From Corynebacterium flavescens (GTDB lineage Bacteria > Actinomycetota > Actinomycetes > Mycobacteriales > Mycobacteriaceae): 64,000 nt of DNA. The notes beneath the pieces are model-generated. The model was not told the origin of the DNA. It made no database searches and saw only the letters and a program-made list of their open reading frames with translations. Location: positions 62,001 through 126,000 of the forward strand of contig NZ_VXKK01000018.1 of the NCBI RefSeq assembly GCF_008693105.1, read 5' to 3'. The translations under genes and the position numbers were made by a program. Of this stretch, positions 44,539 through 54,360 are shown piece by piece; within the stretch, counting starts at the first letter, position 1, and the number at the start of each line of letters is the position of its first letter.

Positions 44539-45615
44539 TTATTTGATGGCCGGTTCGTCCCAGAGAAGAAGGTTCTGGCCGAGGCCCTTGGCGTGGGCGT
44601 TGTCGTAGACCTCGGTTGCCCAGGCGACGTCCTCGACGGGCATGCCGCCTACCGAGGAGAGGATGCTCTCATCCTCGTTGCGGCGCGCCGGGGTGCGCCC
44701 GGCGGAGATGTCACCAATCTGGTCGAAGTTGGAGGCGTCTAGCTGGCCTTTCTCCACGAGTCCGTTCCAGTGGCAGCCGGGAATACCGAGGATCTAATAG
44801 GCCTCGTCGCCGTATTCCTCGGCCCAGGCATCGTAGAGTCCGTGGTAGTCAAGCACGAGACGGGTGTTGTCTTCGCCTAAGAAGTCGTCGTCGAAGCGCG
44901 CGGCAGCGGGCAGGAGCAGGAGCGCGCCGGGCTTGATGTCTTCTTTCTTGAAGTAAGGAAAGGCGGAGGAGCCGGCGGCGTCGGTTGTCGTGGCTGCGAT
45001 GACGATGTCGCTGTCCCGGGTGGCCTCGGCGTCGGTTTCCAGGCGATAGACCTCGGCGACGGAGGGGATAGGTCTGGGTTACCCATTCGATAAATGAGTC
45101 GGTGCTGCCCTGACTGCGCCCCTTGACCTTGATGGCCTTGATCCCCGGCCTCAGAGCAATGACTCCCACTCCGGGCACGGCGCCGGTGCGATAGGCTGAA
45201 AGCAGGTTGCCGGACATGATTGCCAGCGGAACGCCGGTGTCGGTGTCATTCAGCGTGGATGTGTGGATGGAGGGGGGAGCCCCTTCTTGCGGTTTTCGGC
45301 GTTGGAGCCGTACCACTTGACTCCGGTATTGCGGAAGCGGCCGCCCAAGTAGGCGGGCATGGCCATGAAGCGGCGGTCGGGGCCGTCGGTAGGCATGGAG
45401 TCGAAGCGTGGCTGCGCGGGGAAGCTCATCATTGCGCCGTGCGAGTTCGCGTTCTGACCGGCCATGCGGTAGTCCTCGTCGGCGAGGAGCACGAGGGTTT
45501 CATCCATGACGTCGATGCAGCGGGCGATATCGGTTACCCCGGCCTCGATCATGTCCGGCTCGGAAAGGTAGAGAAACTCTATGCGAGTCGAGGCCTGCTC
45601 GGGGGTCTGAGACAT
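44539..45615 (-). pseudogene. Broken ornithine-cyclodeaminase-family gene (tyramine oxidase subunit B-like)
   Basis: Translation starts well (AAGGAG before ATG 45615; FLYLSEPDMIEAGVTDIARC) but the frame breaks repeatedly. Base loss in a six-G run at 45272-45277 shifts the frame after NRKKGLPP. A gain in the G run at 45064-45067 shifts it again after EWVTQTYP. A TAG at 44794-44796 interrupts GDEAY / ILGIPGCHWNG. In addition, AYRTGAVPGVGV runs straight into IALRPGIKAIKVKGRS, so about 20-25 residues including the NAD-binding Gly-rich turn appear deleted. Remaining parts match the family end to end. Family naming as tyramine oxidase subunit B is from memory of database usage. Confidence 0.8.
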
Positions 45616-45642
45616 TGGAAAATACTCCTTGTAGAAAATGGG

Positions 45643-46843
45643 TTAGGCGTTTGCGGTGCGGGTGTCGTAGGCGCTTTCGTGATGCTCTGCCAGGTCGATG
45701 CTCGCGACTTCGTCTTCGTCGCTGATGCGCAGCTCCATGAACTGGCTCATCATCTCGAGGATGAGCCACGAGACTCCGAAAGCGAATACCAGGGTGACGA
45801 TGATGGCAGCCGGCTCGCGCCACAGCAGCGACAGTTCGCCGCCGCGGAAGACTCCCGCGAACCCGGCTGGGGCGGCGGGGTTGCCAAGGAACATTTCGTA
45901 TATTGCTCCGGCGATGCCGGCCATGCCGTGAACCGCGAAGACGTCGAGTGAATCATCGAGGCCGTGACGACGCTTGAGGGAGATTCCCCACGCGGCGACG
46001 ATAGCGCCGAAGATGCCCATGGCCATCGCCCCTAGGGGAGAGACCGCGTCTGCGGAAGGCGTAATGGCGACGAGTCCGCCGAGCACGCCGGTACAAAATC
46101 CCAGCAGCGTGGGCTTCTTGCTGGTAATCCACTCGTAGACCATGAAGGCGAAGGCGCCCATAGAGGCGGCGATGACGCTGGTCATGACGACATAGGTAGC
46201 GAGGAGGTTTGCGCCACCTGCGTGCCGCCATTGAATCCGAACCAGCCGGCGATGATGATGCCCAGGCCGATGAGGACAAGCGGCAGGCTGTGCGGGCGAG
46301 TCATCGAGGTCGAGCTGCGTGGACCGAGTATGACAGCAAGTGCCAGTCCCATTGCGCCGGCATTCATGTGCACGGCGGTGCCGCCGGTGAAGTCGTGGAA
46401 TCCGAGGACATCGCGCATCCAGCCGCCGACGTTGCCGGTCTCGAGGTCAGAGATGGCAAATACCCAGTGCGCCAGCGGCGCGTAGACGAACGTGAGCCAG
46501 AAGAATCCGAAAATCAGAAAGGCACTGATTTTCATGCGGCCGGCAGCGCCCGAGGAGGTCAGGGCTAGAGAGATTGCGGCGAAGAAGATGTAGAAGGCTG
46601 CCCACAAGGTGGAGCGGGCGCCGTCATCTTCCATGAGGTTGGCAAATCCGAGGTACTCCAGGGGGTTGCCAATGATACCTAGTCCGCCAAGTGAATCGCC
46701 GACGACGAGCCCATGACCATCATGAACATATTAAGAACTTGCTTTTGTCCGAGCATTCCGCCGTAGAGGAGGGCCAGGCCCGGGAACATCAGAGAGACAA
46801 GTGTGAATGCGCTGAGCACCCACGCGACGTCTGCTGCTTCCAT
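45643..46843 (-). pseudogene. Broken ammonium transporter (Amt/MEP family)
   Basis: Three pieces in three frames cover an Amt protein. 46843 to about 46690 carries the first helix (DVAWVLSAFTLVSLMFPGLALLYGG, then NMFMMVMGS). The second piece, about 46705-46205, starts after a deletion of about 15 codons at VVGDSLGGLGIIGNPLEYLGFANLM and includes FHDFTGGTAVHMNAG and AGWFGFNGGT. A one-base loss near 46217-46222 leads to the third piece (GGANLLATYVVMTSVIA to the stop at 45643), which has VFAVHGMAGIAGAI. RBS GGGAG precedes ATG 46843. It headed the amine operon. Confidence 0.82.
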
Positions 46844-47040
46844 TCGCATCTCCCGTCTTTTGAAGGTGTGGTGGACGCCAAAGAGAAATAAGTACCTACT
46901 GTCAAATAGATAAACCGGCTGGGTTATTTCTTTCAAGCAATAGTTATGGTGGTGTCACACCCCCGCGGGGTCTAGAAAGTAGTGTTAAGCAGCGGATTTA
47001 GGGGAAACCGGCGGCTATAAGAGTGGTAGAAAACAACGAA
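46844..47040. other. Upstream region of the broken amt operon
   Basis: About 200 bases, AT-richer than the surroundings. On the minus strand an ATCTAT near 46905-46912 recalls half of an AmtR nitrogen-control site but the other half is poor. No gene seen. Confidence 0.35.
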
Positions 47041-47078
47041 ACCGCGCCTGCCCGCCAAAAAGGCGGACAAGCGCGGTA
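47041..47078 (-). terminator. Intrinsic terminator after icd
   Basis: ACCGCGC...CCGCC pairs with GGCGG...GCGCGGT around a five-base A/T loop; on the minus strand it is followed by a T-rich stretch. It lies 15 bases beyond the icd stop. Confidence 0.8.
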
Positions 47079-47092
47079 AGCGCGAAGAGAGG

Positions 47093-49306
47093 CTACTTCA
47101 GGCCGTCGATGATGGCGTTGAACTTCGCCACCGGACGCATGACCTGGGTGGTCTTGGCGTCATCGACCCAGTAGTAACCGCCGAGATCGGCGGGGGAACC
47201 CTGTACGTCGAGAAGGCCTTGGGCGATCTCCTCGGCAGCGGAGCTCAGCTCCTGCGCGAGGCTCTGGAAGGTCGCTGAAAGGGCGGCATCCTCGGTCTGC
47301 TGAGCGAGCTCCTCGGCCCAGTAGGTGGCCAGGAAGAAGTGCGAGCCGCGGTTGTCGATCTCGCCGACCTTGCGCGAAGGAGACTTGCCCTCGTTGAGCA
47401 GCTTCTCGGTGGCCTTATCGAGGGCCGCAGCCAGCACGCCGGCCTTCTGGTTGCCGTGAGCGTGCAGCTCGTGGCGGAAGGACTCCGCAAGCGCGAGGAA
47501 CTCACCGAGCGAGTCCCAGCGCAAGTGGTTCTCCTCTTCCACCTGCTGCACGTGCTTCGGGGCGGAGCCGCCGGCTCCGGTCTCGAAGAGGCCGCCCCCG
47601 GCCATGAGCGGAACCACGGAAAGCATCTTTGCCGAGGTGCCCAGCTCGAGGATGGGGAAAAGGTCGGTGTTGTAGTCACGCAGCACGTTGCCGGTCACGG
47701 AGATGGTGTCCTCGCCGCGGCGGATACGCTCGACGGAGGTCTTGGTGGCCTCGATAGGCGAGGCGATGGTGATGTCAAGACCCGCGGTGTCGTGGTCACC
47801 CAGGTACTTTTTCACGAGGGTGATGAGCTGCGCATCGTGTCCGCGGGTGGGGTCGAGCCAGAAGATGGCGGGCATGCCGGAAATGCGCGAGCGCGTCACG
47901 GCCAGCTTGACCCAGTCCTGGATGGGGGCATCCTTGGTCTGGCAGGCGCGCCAGATATCGCCAGCCTCGACCTCGTGGGAGATAAGTGCCTCGCCGGCCT
48001 TGTTGACAACGGTGACGGTGCCGGCGGCCGGAATCTTGAAGGTCTTGTTGTGGGAGCCGTACTCCTCGGCCTTCTGCGCCATGAGACCGACGTTGGGCAC
48101 GGTGCCCATCGTGGTGGGGTCAAACTGGCCGTGTGCCTTGCAATCCTCGATGACAGCCTGGTACACGCCTGCGTAGGAGGAATCCGGAATGACGGCAAGG
48201 GTGTCCTGCTCTTCGTCGTTCTTGTTCCACATGTGCCCGGAGGTGCGGATCATGGCGGGCATGGAGGCGTCGATGATGACGTCGGAGGGGACGTGGAGGT
48301 TCGTGATGCCCTTGGCGGAGTTGACCATGGCCAGGTCAGGGCCTGCGGCCAGAGCCGCTTCGAAAGCTGCCTTGATTTCAGCGCCATTGTCCAGCGCGTC
48401 GAGGCCGGCGTAGATGGCGCCGAGGCCGTTCTCGCCGTTAAGGCCGGCGGCCAGCAACTCATCGCCGTACTTGGCAAAGACATCAGCGAAGTAGGCGCGC
48501 ACGACATGGCCGAACATGATCGGGTCGGAGACCTTCATCATGGTGGCCTTCAGGTGTGCGGAGAAGAGCACGCCCTCCTCCTTGGCGCGCTTGACCTGCT
48601 GCGCCAGGAACTCGTCGAGGGCTCGCGCGGACATGAAGGTGCCGTCGATGACCTCGCCCTTGAGCACGTCGAGGCCGTCGAGGAGGATGGTCTCGGTGCC
48701 GTCAGCGGCGGTGAGCTTGATGGTCAGCGTGTCGGCCTCGGGCATCACCACGGACTTTTCGTTGTGGCGGAAGTCGCCGTGATCCATGGTGGCGACGTTG
48801 GTCTTGGAATCGGCGGACCAAGCACCCATGCGGTGCGGGTGCTTCTTCACGAAGTTCTTCACTGCCTGGGGTGCGCGGCGATCGGAGTTGCCCTCGCGCA
48901 GGACGGGGTTGACCGCGGAGCCCTTGATGGCGTCATAGCGCGCGGCGATTTCTTCTTCCTCGGGCGTGGCGGGGCTGTCCGGGTACTCCGGCAGATCGTA
49001 GCCATCAGCTTGCAGCTCGGCGATGGCCTTCTTGAGCTGGACCAGAGAGGCCGAGATGTTAGGAAGCTTGATGATGTTTGCTTCCGGGGTCTTGGCCAAG
49101 GCACCGAGTTGGGAAAGGGCGTCATCGATCTTCTGGTCCTCGCGCAGGCGCTCCGGGAACTGGGAGATGATGCGGGCCGCCAGCGAGATATCGCTGGTTT
49201 CGACGTCGATGTCGGCGGTTGAGGCGAAGGCTTCGACGATGGGCTTAAAAGAGTACGTCGCGAGCAGCGGCGCCTCATCGGTACGGGTCCAGATAATCTT
49301 CGACAT
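47093..49306 (-). CDS. icd: NADP-dependent isocitrate dehydrogenase, monomeric type
   Basis: 737 residues, almost exactly the 738 of C. glutamicum Icd. The large monomeric class: start [20 protein letters not shown], then [18 protein letters not shown] for substrate phosphate/serine contacts, [14 protein letters not shown], and [14 protein letters not shown] near the C-terminal third. It makes 2-oxoglutarate and NADPH in the TCA cycle. AGGAG lies six bases before ATG 49306. Monocistronic, with its own terminator. Confidence 0.97.
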   Translation of the reverse strand: MSKIIWTRTDEAPLLATYSFKPIVEAFASTADIDVETSDISLAARIISQFPERLREDQKIDDALSQLGALAKTPEANIIKLPNISASLVQLKKAIAELQADGYDLPEYPDSPATPEEEEIAARYDAIKGSAVNPVLREGNSDRRAPQAVKNFVKKHPHRMGAWSADSKTNVATMDHGDFRHNEKSVVMPEADTLTIKLTAADGTETILLDGLDVLKGEVIDGTFMSARALDEFLAQQVKRAKEEGVLFSAHLKATMMKVSDPIMFGHVVRAYFADVFAKYGDELLAAGLNGENGLGAIYAGLDALDNGAEIKAAFEAALAAGPDLAMVNSAKGITNLHVPSDVIIDASMPAMIRTSGHMWNKNDEEQDTLAVIPDSSYAGVYQAVIEDCKAHGQFDPTTMGTVPNVGLMAQKAEEYGSHNKTFKIPAAGTVTVVNKAGEALISHEVEAGDIWRACQTKDAPIQDWVKLAVTRSRISGMPAIFWLDPTRGHDAQLITLVKKYLGDHDTAGLDITIASPIEATKTSVERIRRGEDTISVTGNVLRDYNTDLFPILELGTSAKMLSVVPLMAGGGLFETGAGGSAPKHVQQVEEENHLRWDSLGEFLALAESFRHELHAHGNQKAGVLAAALDKATEKLLNEGKSPSRKVGEIDNRGSHFFLATYWAEELAQQTEDAALSATFQSLAQELSSAAEEIAQGLLDVQGSPADLGGYYWVDDAKTTQVMRPVAKFNAIIDGLK

Positions 49307-49378
49307 AATTCTCCTAGCGGTTCTCAAGAAATGTTCAGTTGATAAGGATACCTACTTAGTGATCGGCGCGTGGGATAT

Positions 49379-50275
49379 TTAGCCCTCGGCCGCCCCGCGC
49401 TTCCAATAGCCCATGAAAGAGACCTGGGAGCGGGGGATTCCTGCGCCACGTACCAGCATCCGGCGCATATGCTTGACGACGCCGCTTTCCCCCGCAATCC
49501 ACCAGTACGCGCCGCCGCTCGTGCGGGGATCAATCTCCTCGCCTGAGGAGGAGAAGGCTGGGGTTTCCCAGAGGATGTCAGGATCGGGCGCGTCCTCCGT
49601 TTCTGGCGCTGGGGAGGGCAGGCCGCGGTGGCGGGAGAGGACTTCGATAAGCAAGGCCCCGAGCTGCGCATCCTCGCGCGGCAGCCACTCGATACTCACT
49701 CCGGGCGGCGCGTTGACCTCCTGGCGATCAGCCGCGGTGGGAACCTCGATGTGAATTGTGCCGGTGAGGGTTTTAGGCCACTCATCGACGATGCGGGCGA
49801 GCGCGGGCAGGGCAGTCTCGTCGCCAAAGAGGTGAACCTCGTTTGCGTCGGCGGGTTGGAACTCGATGCCGGGGCCGGATTCATCGTCGGCGCTGGGCGC
49901 GACCACGTAGATGTCATCGCCGGGGGTGGCACTCGAGGCCCAGGTGCAGGCGGGGCCGGCTTGACCGGGGGCGGTGTGGAGGACAAAGTCGACGGTGAGG
50001 ATGCCGGTGTCGCGGTCGAGCTCGCGCACCGAATAGGTCCGCATTGCCCCGCGGGTGGCGGGATCGAGGCTTTGCCAGACCTCGAACCAATTCTCCTGCG
50101 TGTCGGTGGGGAACTCCACGAGCCCGGAAGGACCGGGGAAAATCAGCTTGATGCGCAGATCGTGAATGTGGCCTCGCGGGCCCATGTACTTAAGGCCGCT
50201 CAAGCGCACGCGCTGGAAGTTGGGGGACAGGCGCTGCGTGGAGACGACGGTGGCGCGGAAGGGATGATAAGGCAT
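49379..50275 (-). CDS. Siderophore-interacting (ferric reductase) flavoprotein
   Basis: 298 residues of the ViuB/SIP family. The FAD-binding barrel is at about 1-140 (RVRLSGLKYMG, MRTYSVREL), then the NAD(P)H-like domain with LFGDETALPALARIV and the C-terminal YWWIAGESGVVKHMRRML and FMGYWKRG. It reduces ferric iron to release it from the imported siderophore in the cytoplasm. Last gene of the iron operon; AAGGAACAC ribosome site. Confidence 0.92.
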   Translation of the reverse strand: MPYHPFRATVVSTQRLSPNFQRVRLSGLKYMGPRGHIHDLRIKLIFPGPSGLVEFPTDTQENWFEVWQSLDPATRGAMRTYSVRELDRDTGILTVDFVLHTAPGQAGPACTWASSATPGDDIYVVAPSADDESGPGIEFQPADANEVHLFGDETALPALARIVDEWPKTLTGTIHIEVPTAADRQEVNAPPGVSIEWLPREDAQLGALLIEVLSRHRGLPSPAPETEDAPDPDILWETPAFSSSGEEIDPRTSGGAYWWIAGESGVVKHMRRMLVRGAGIPRSQVSFMGYWKRGAAEG

Positions 50276-50284
50276 AAGTGTTCC

Positions 50285-51079
50285 TTAGAGAACGTGGTGG
50301 TGGCCGATGGGCATGACTGCGGGCAAGCCGGAGACGGGATCGTCGATGATGAGGGAATCCACGCCGAATACGTGGCGCACCGACTCGGAGGTGATGACCT
50401 CGCGCGGGCTGCCTTGGGCGTAGATTTTGCCGTCCGCTACGGCGATGAGCTCGTCGGAATAGCGCGCGGCCAGGTTGAGATCGTGGAGGACCATGGCGAT
50501 GGTCGTCCCATGTTGTGCGTTGAGGTCGGTGAGCAGATCGAGGACTTCGAGTTGGTGCTTGATGTCGAGGTAGGTGGTGGGCTCGTCGAGAAGCAAAATA
50601 TCTGTGCGTTGCGCGAGCGCCATGGCGATCCATACCCGCTGGCGCTGGCCGCCGGAGAGCTCGTCGATGGAGCGCTCGGCCAGCTCGAAGGTGCCAGTTG
50701 TGCGCATCGATTCCTCCACTATTTCGTAGTCCTCGGTGCTCCACCTCCCCAGCATGCCTTGGTGCGGGGTGCGCCCCCGCCCGACGAGGTCGGCCACGAC
50801 GATGCCGTCGGGAGCTATCGGTGATTGCGGCAGAAGGCCCAGAGACTTGGCTAGCTCCTTGGTGCGGATCTCCGCGATAGCTTTGCCGTCCAAGAGGATC
50901 TCTCCGCCGCGCGGCTTGAGCAGGCGCGAGAGGGAGCGCAAAAGCGTGGACTTGCCGCAGCCGTTGGGTCCCACGATGGAGGTGACCTTGCCGGGGGCGA
51001 TGTCGACGCTCAAGTCGGTGATGATGTCGGAATCGGCGTATCCCAGGGAAATGCCGCGGGCGGCTAGTTGTCTTTGCAT
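50285..51079 (-). CDS. Siderophore ABC transporter ATPase (FepC-like)
   Basis: 264 residues. Walker A GPNGCGKSTLL, signature ELSGGQRQRVWIAMAL, Walker B ILLLDEPTTYLD, H-loop MVLHDLNLAARY. This is the FecE/FepC subfamily that powers ferric-siderophore and cobalamin import. It follows the two permease genes after nine bases with AAGGAGC as ribosome site. Confidence 0.95.
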   Translation of the reverse strand: MQRQLAARGISLGYADSDIITDLSVDIAPGKVTSIVGPNGCGKSTLLRSLSRLLKPRGGEILLDGKAIAEIRTKELAKSLGLLPQSPIAPDGIVVADLVGRGRTPHQGMLGRWSTEDYEIVEESMRTTGTFELAERSIDELSGGQRQRVWIAMALAQRTDILLLDEPTTYLDIKHQLEVLDLLTDLNAQHGTTIAMVLHDLNLAARYSDELIAVADGKIYAQGSPREVITSESVRHVFGVDSLIIDDPVSGLPAVMPIGHHHVL

Positions 51080-51088
51080 GGTTGCTCC

Positions 51089-52096
51089 TTAACGGTTGGT
51101 GCGGGTGAGCAAATAGATAAGGAAGGGTGCGCCGAGCACGCCGGTTATCACGCCGACGGGGTAGCGGGTGCCGAAGAAGTACTGGCCAGCGAGGTCACCC
51201 GCCAACACGAGGATGGCGCCCACGGCCGCAGCCGGGGCGAGCAGCGCGGGCCCGGGCCCGAAGAGCCGGGCGGCAATCGGCCCTGACATGAAAGCGACGA
51301 AGGCGATGGGCCCCGTCGCCGCCGTGGCCACGGCGATGAGGAGGACGGCTCCCACGATGGTGGCAATGCGAACGAGGTTCACGCGCAGTCCAAAGCCGGT
51401 TGCCAGGTCGTCGCCCAGGCGCAGCACAGAAAGCTGGTTGCCGGCGAGAATCATCAGCGGGGCTATGACGGCCACGGTGGCAAGCAGCGGGAGGGTACGC
51501 TCCCACGACATCGTGTTGAGGGAACCCGTAATCCAGCGCGTGGCTGTGGGCAGGTCCCAGGACGCAGCCTTGGAGAGCACGAAGTTGGTCCATGCCTGCA
51601 AGATGGCCGCTATGCCGATGCCGATGAGGATAAGGCGCGTGCCGGTGAACCCGGACTTGAGCGACAGCAGGTAGATGAGAGCCGCGATGATCAGCGAGGC
51701 GGCCAAGGAGAACAGGGAAACGGTGGTCTGGGAGACGTTGAAGAAGATGATGGCCGTGATGCCGGTGGCCGAGGCACCAGAGGAGATGCCGATGATGTCC
51801 GGCGAGGCCAGCTGATTGCGCAGCATCGTCTGAAAGGTCACGCCCGCCATGCCGAAGGCCACCCCCGCCGCGACGGCGGCGGTCGCCCGCGGCAGACGCA
51901 GATCTCCGACCGTAAAGGAGGCGCCAGGCACGGTCTCGCCGGCGATGACGCGCAGGACCTTGCCTGGCCCGTAGAAGGTCTCGCCGAACATGAGGCTGGC
52001 CAGCCACAGCGCCACCACAAGCAGGATGAGTGCGCACAGACGCCAGGCATAGGAGCGGGCGCGGGCGCGCTGGGCTTGCTTGATAGTTGTCATCAC
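51089..52096 (-). CDS. Siderophore ABC transporter permease, FecCD family (second)
   Basis: 335 residues, about nine to ten membrane helices. Family blocks RLPRATAAVAAGVAFGMAGVTFQTMLRNQLASPDIIGISSGAS and IAFVAFMSGPIAARLFGPG. Pairs with the permease encoded just before it (ATGA overlap) as the membrane heterodimer of the importer. Confidence 0.94.
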   Translation of the reverse strand: MMTTIKQAQRARARSYAWRLCALILLVVALWLASLMFGETFYGPGKVLRVIAGETVPGASFTVGDLRLPRATAAVAAGVAFGMAGVTFQTMLRNQLASPDIIGISSGASATGITAIIFFNVSQTTVSLFSLAASLIIAALIYLLSLKSGFTGTRLILIGIGIAAILQAWTNFVLSKAASWDLPTATRWITGSLNTMSWERTLPLLATVAVIAPLMILAGNQLSVLRLGDDLATGFGLRVNLVRIATIVGAVLLIAVATAATGPIAFVAFMSGPIAARLFGPGPALLAPAAAVGAILVLAGDLAGQYFFGTRYPVGVITGVLGAPFLIYLLTRTNR

Positions 52097-53085
52097 AGTT
52101 CACGCACCTTGGTCCGGCGCACGATCCAGATGAATAAAGGTGCGCCAATAAGCGGGGTGAGAATGCCGACCGCCACCTCGGAGGGGCGGGCGACCACGCG
52201 GCCGAGAGTATCCGCGCTGACCAACAGCAGGGCCCCGGCGAGAGCGGTGGCAGGCAACAGCCAGCGATGATCAGTGCCCAGCAACAGGCGCATGACGTGG
52301 GGAACGATGAGGCCGACGAAGGCGATGGGCCCAGCTAGGGCCGTGGCCGTTCCGCACAAGATGACTGCGCCCACTGCGGAGAGCACACGGGTGCGCAGGA
52401 CGTTGATGCCGAGTCCGGTGGCGACGTCGTCGCCAAGCGCGAGGGCATTGAGCCCAGTCGAGCACGCCAGGACGATGAGGGTTCCCAGCACCAGCAAGGG
52501 CGCGGCCATGCCGATGAGATCCCACTGCGCGCCGCCGACCGAGCCTATCTGCCAGAAGCGAAACTCATCCATGACATCGGCGCGCGGCAAAAGGACGGCG
52601 CTGACCAGGCTAGAGCACGCGGCTGCGGTGGCAGCCCCGGCCAGGGCTAACTTGAGCGGCGTGGCGCCGCCACGACCGAGCGAGCCGACGAAGTAGACAA
52701 ATACGGCGGCTGCGAAGGAACCGACGATAGCTGCGATCATGGTCGGAACCGGACGCGAGAGCCCGAAGAAGGCGATGCCCACGACCACGGCCAGCGAGGC
52801 GCCAGAGAGCACCCCGAAGATTCCGGGATCCGCCAAAGGGTTGCGCGTCATTGCCTGGAACGTGGTGCCAGCCAGAGCTAGAGCGGCGCCCACGAATAAG
52901 GCCAGGATCGTGCGCGGTACCCGCAGGTAGGCGGCGGCCTCGCCGGCGCTGGCGGTGGAGCCCCCCAGTGCGGAGACGGCATCGGATACAGATATTGTGC
53001 GGACGCCACACATGACCGAAGCCACCATCGCACAGGCGATGGCGGCCACAAGCCCGCACACAATGGCAGTCTTTTTAATATTCAC
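52093..53085 (-). CDS. Siderophore ABC transporter permease, FecCD family (first)
   Basis: 330 residues, about ten membrane helices. It contains RVPRTILALFVGAALALAGTTFQAMTRNPLADPGIFGVLSGAS and IAFVGLIVPHVMRLLLGTDHRWLLP, typical of FecCD/BtuC permeases. GTG start ten bases after the binding-protein stop. Confidence 0.94.
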   Translation of the reverse strand: MNIKKTAIVCGLVAAIACAMVASVMCGVRTISVSDAVSALGGSTASAGEAAAYLRVPRTILALFVGAALALAGTTFQAMTRNPLADPGIFGVLSGASLAVVVGIAFFGLSRPVPTMIAAIVGSFAAAVFVYFVGSLGRGGATPLKLALAGAATAAACSSLVSAVLLPRADVMDEFRFWQIGSVGGAQWDLIGMAAPLLVLGTLIVLACSTGLNALALGDDVATGLGINVLRTRVLSAVGAVILCGTATALAGPIAFVGLIVPHVMRLLLGTDHRWLLPATALAGALLLVSADTLGRVVARPSEVAVGILTPLIGAPLFIWIVRRTKVREL

Positions 53086-53094
53086 AACGAGGCT

Positions 53095-54174
53095 TTAAGC
53101 CTTCAGGCCCTCATTGAGCGCTGCGAAGTAACGGTCGATGCCCCACGGGATAGACAGCGGGGACTGGTTGGCCGAGGCACCGAGGGGGCCATCATCGAGG
53201 AAAGCAACGTTGCCCTTTTCGACGGCGGGGATCTTCGACTTCAGCGGATCTTTCTGCAGCTCCTCGATCATCTTTTGATCGTCGGCTGCGTTGCCGGAGG
53301 AATAGGCCACGATGAGATCGACGTCCTGGAAGTCCTCGGGCTTTTCGGCAGAGACTTCGACCCAGAACTGATCGGAGGTACGCGAGCTTTCCTCGACGAT
53401 CTTCGGAACTCCCATACCGTGGTCAGCGAGGAAGCCCATGCGGGGATCGCCGGTGGTGTAGAAGCCGATCTTGGAGTTATCCGTGCCGCCGCCGAAGGCG
53501 GTGAACAGGACCTTCTTGCCCTCCAGGTTGGGGTACTTCTGCAGTGCCTGCTCGGTTTGATCGTTGAGATCTGCGATGAGCTGCTCGCCCTCCGCCTGCT
53601 TGCCGATGGCCTGCGAGTTGAGCTTGATCATATCCTCCAAGGAGGTCTCCCAGGGCAGTTCGGGGTAGGCCACGACGGGTGCGATCTTGGACAGGGTGTC
53701 GTAGTCCTCCTTCGTGATGCCTGAGTAGGAGGCCAGGATGACATCCGGCTTGGTGTCTGCGACCTGCTCGTAGGGGATGCCGTCAGTCTCGTCGAAGAGG
53801 ACGGGAGTCTGTGCACCCAGCTCCTTGAGCTTGTCCTCGGTCCAGGGCAGGACTCCGTTGTCGTCATCATCTCCCCAGGTGGTCTTGGACATGCCTACGG
53901 GAACAACGCCCAGGGCGAGGGGAACCTCGTGGTTGGCCCAGCCCACGGAGGCTACGCGCTCGGGAGCCTTCTCGATGGTGGTCTCGCCGAAGGCGTTGGG
54001 AATGGTGACGGGGAACTGCTCGGTGCTCTCAGCGTTCCCGTTGTCCCCGGTACCATTGGAGGCGGCAGAGGACGTGGTTTGGCCTTCGCCGCTGTCATCC
54101 GCGGAGCACGCGGCGAGACTGAGGCCGAGGGAGCCGGCCAGTAGGGCGGCGGTCACCGCGCGGGAGAGATGCAT
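53095..54174 (-). CDS. Iron-siderophore binding lipoprotein
   Basis: 359 residues. Signal peptide with lipobox LAAC (Cys about 23), a Ser/Gly/Asn/Glu-rich linker to about 55, then a class III solute-binding fold (VTIPNAFGETTIEKAPERVASVGWANHEVPLALGVVPVG, then PDVILASYSGITKEDYDTLSKIAPVVAY). It captures ferric siderophore at the cell surface for the FecCD-type importer encoded behind it. First gene of a five-gene operon; a DtxR box is 23 bases upstream. Confidence 0.94.
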   Translation of the reverse strand: MHLSRAVTAALLAGSLGLSLAACSADDSGEGQTTSSAASNGTGDNGNAESTEQFPVTIPNAFGETTIEKAPERVASVGWANHEVPLALGVVPVGMSKTTWGDDDDNGVLPWTEDKLKELGAQTPVLFDETDGIPYEQVADTKPDVILASYSGITKEDYDTLSKIAPVVAYPELPWETSLEDMIKLNSQAIGKQAEGEQLIADLNDQTEQALQKYPNLEGKKVLFTAFGGGTDNSKIGFYTTGDPRMGFLADHGMGVPKIVEESSRTSDQFWVEVSAEKPEDFQDVDLIVAYSSGNAADDQKMIEELQKDPLKSKIPAVEKGNVAFLDDGPLGASANQSPLSIPWGIDRYFAALNEGLKA

Positions 54175-54196
54175 TATGGTCCTCCTGTAAAGGGAT

Positions 54197-54215
54197 TTAG
54201 GTTAGCCTATCGCAA
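54197..54215. promoter_or_regulatory. DtxR iron-repressor box
   Basis: TTAGGTTAGCCTATCGCAA matches 16 of 19 positions of the consensus TTAGGTTAGCCTAACCTAA. It lies just upstream of the siderophore-binding lipoprotein gene, predicting repression of the operon when iron is plentiful. Confidence 0.88.
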
Positions 54216-54360
54216 ACTCAAATCATGTTACCAAACCTGACGCTGTGCGCAAGAACCTCTTTTGCGAGGAAGATCACCGATCCCCCGGGCCGGTCAGGAT
54301 TTTCACTAACTGCCAGCGTGGCCGTGCTTAACAAGGCGCTGGACTGTAAGGTGGCTGCTC

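Noticed and set aside
45272..45277. Six-G run as a phase-variation switch
   Set aside because: The same gene also carries another frameshift, a nonsense codon and a deletion, so slippage at this run could not restore the protein.
46900..46925. Possible AmtR nitrogen-control site before the broken amt gene
   Set aside because: ATCTAT is present but the partner half is poor; kept only as a remark.
47339..49222. 627-codon open frame antisense to icd
   Set aside because: Sequence is the low-complexity His/Gly/Asp-rich product typical of a high-G+C antisense shadow; icd is unmistakable on the other strand.
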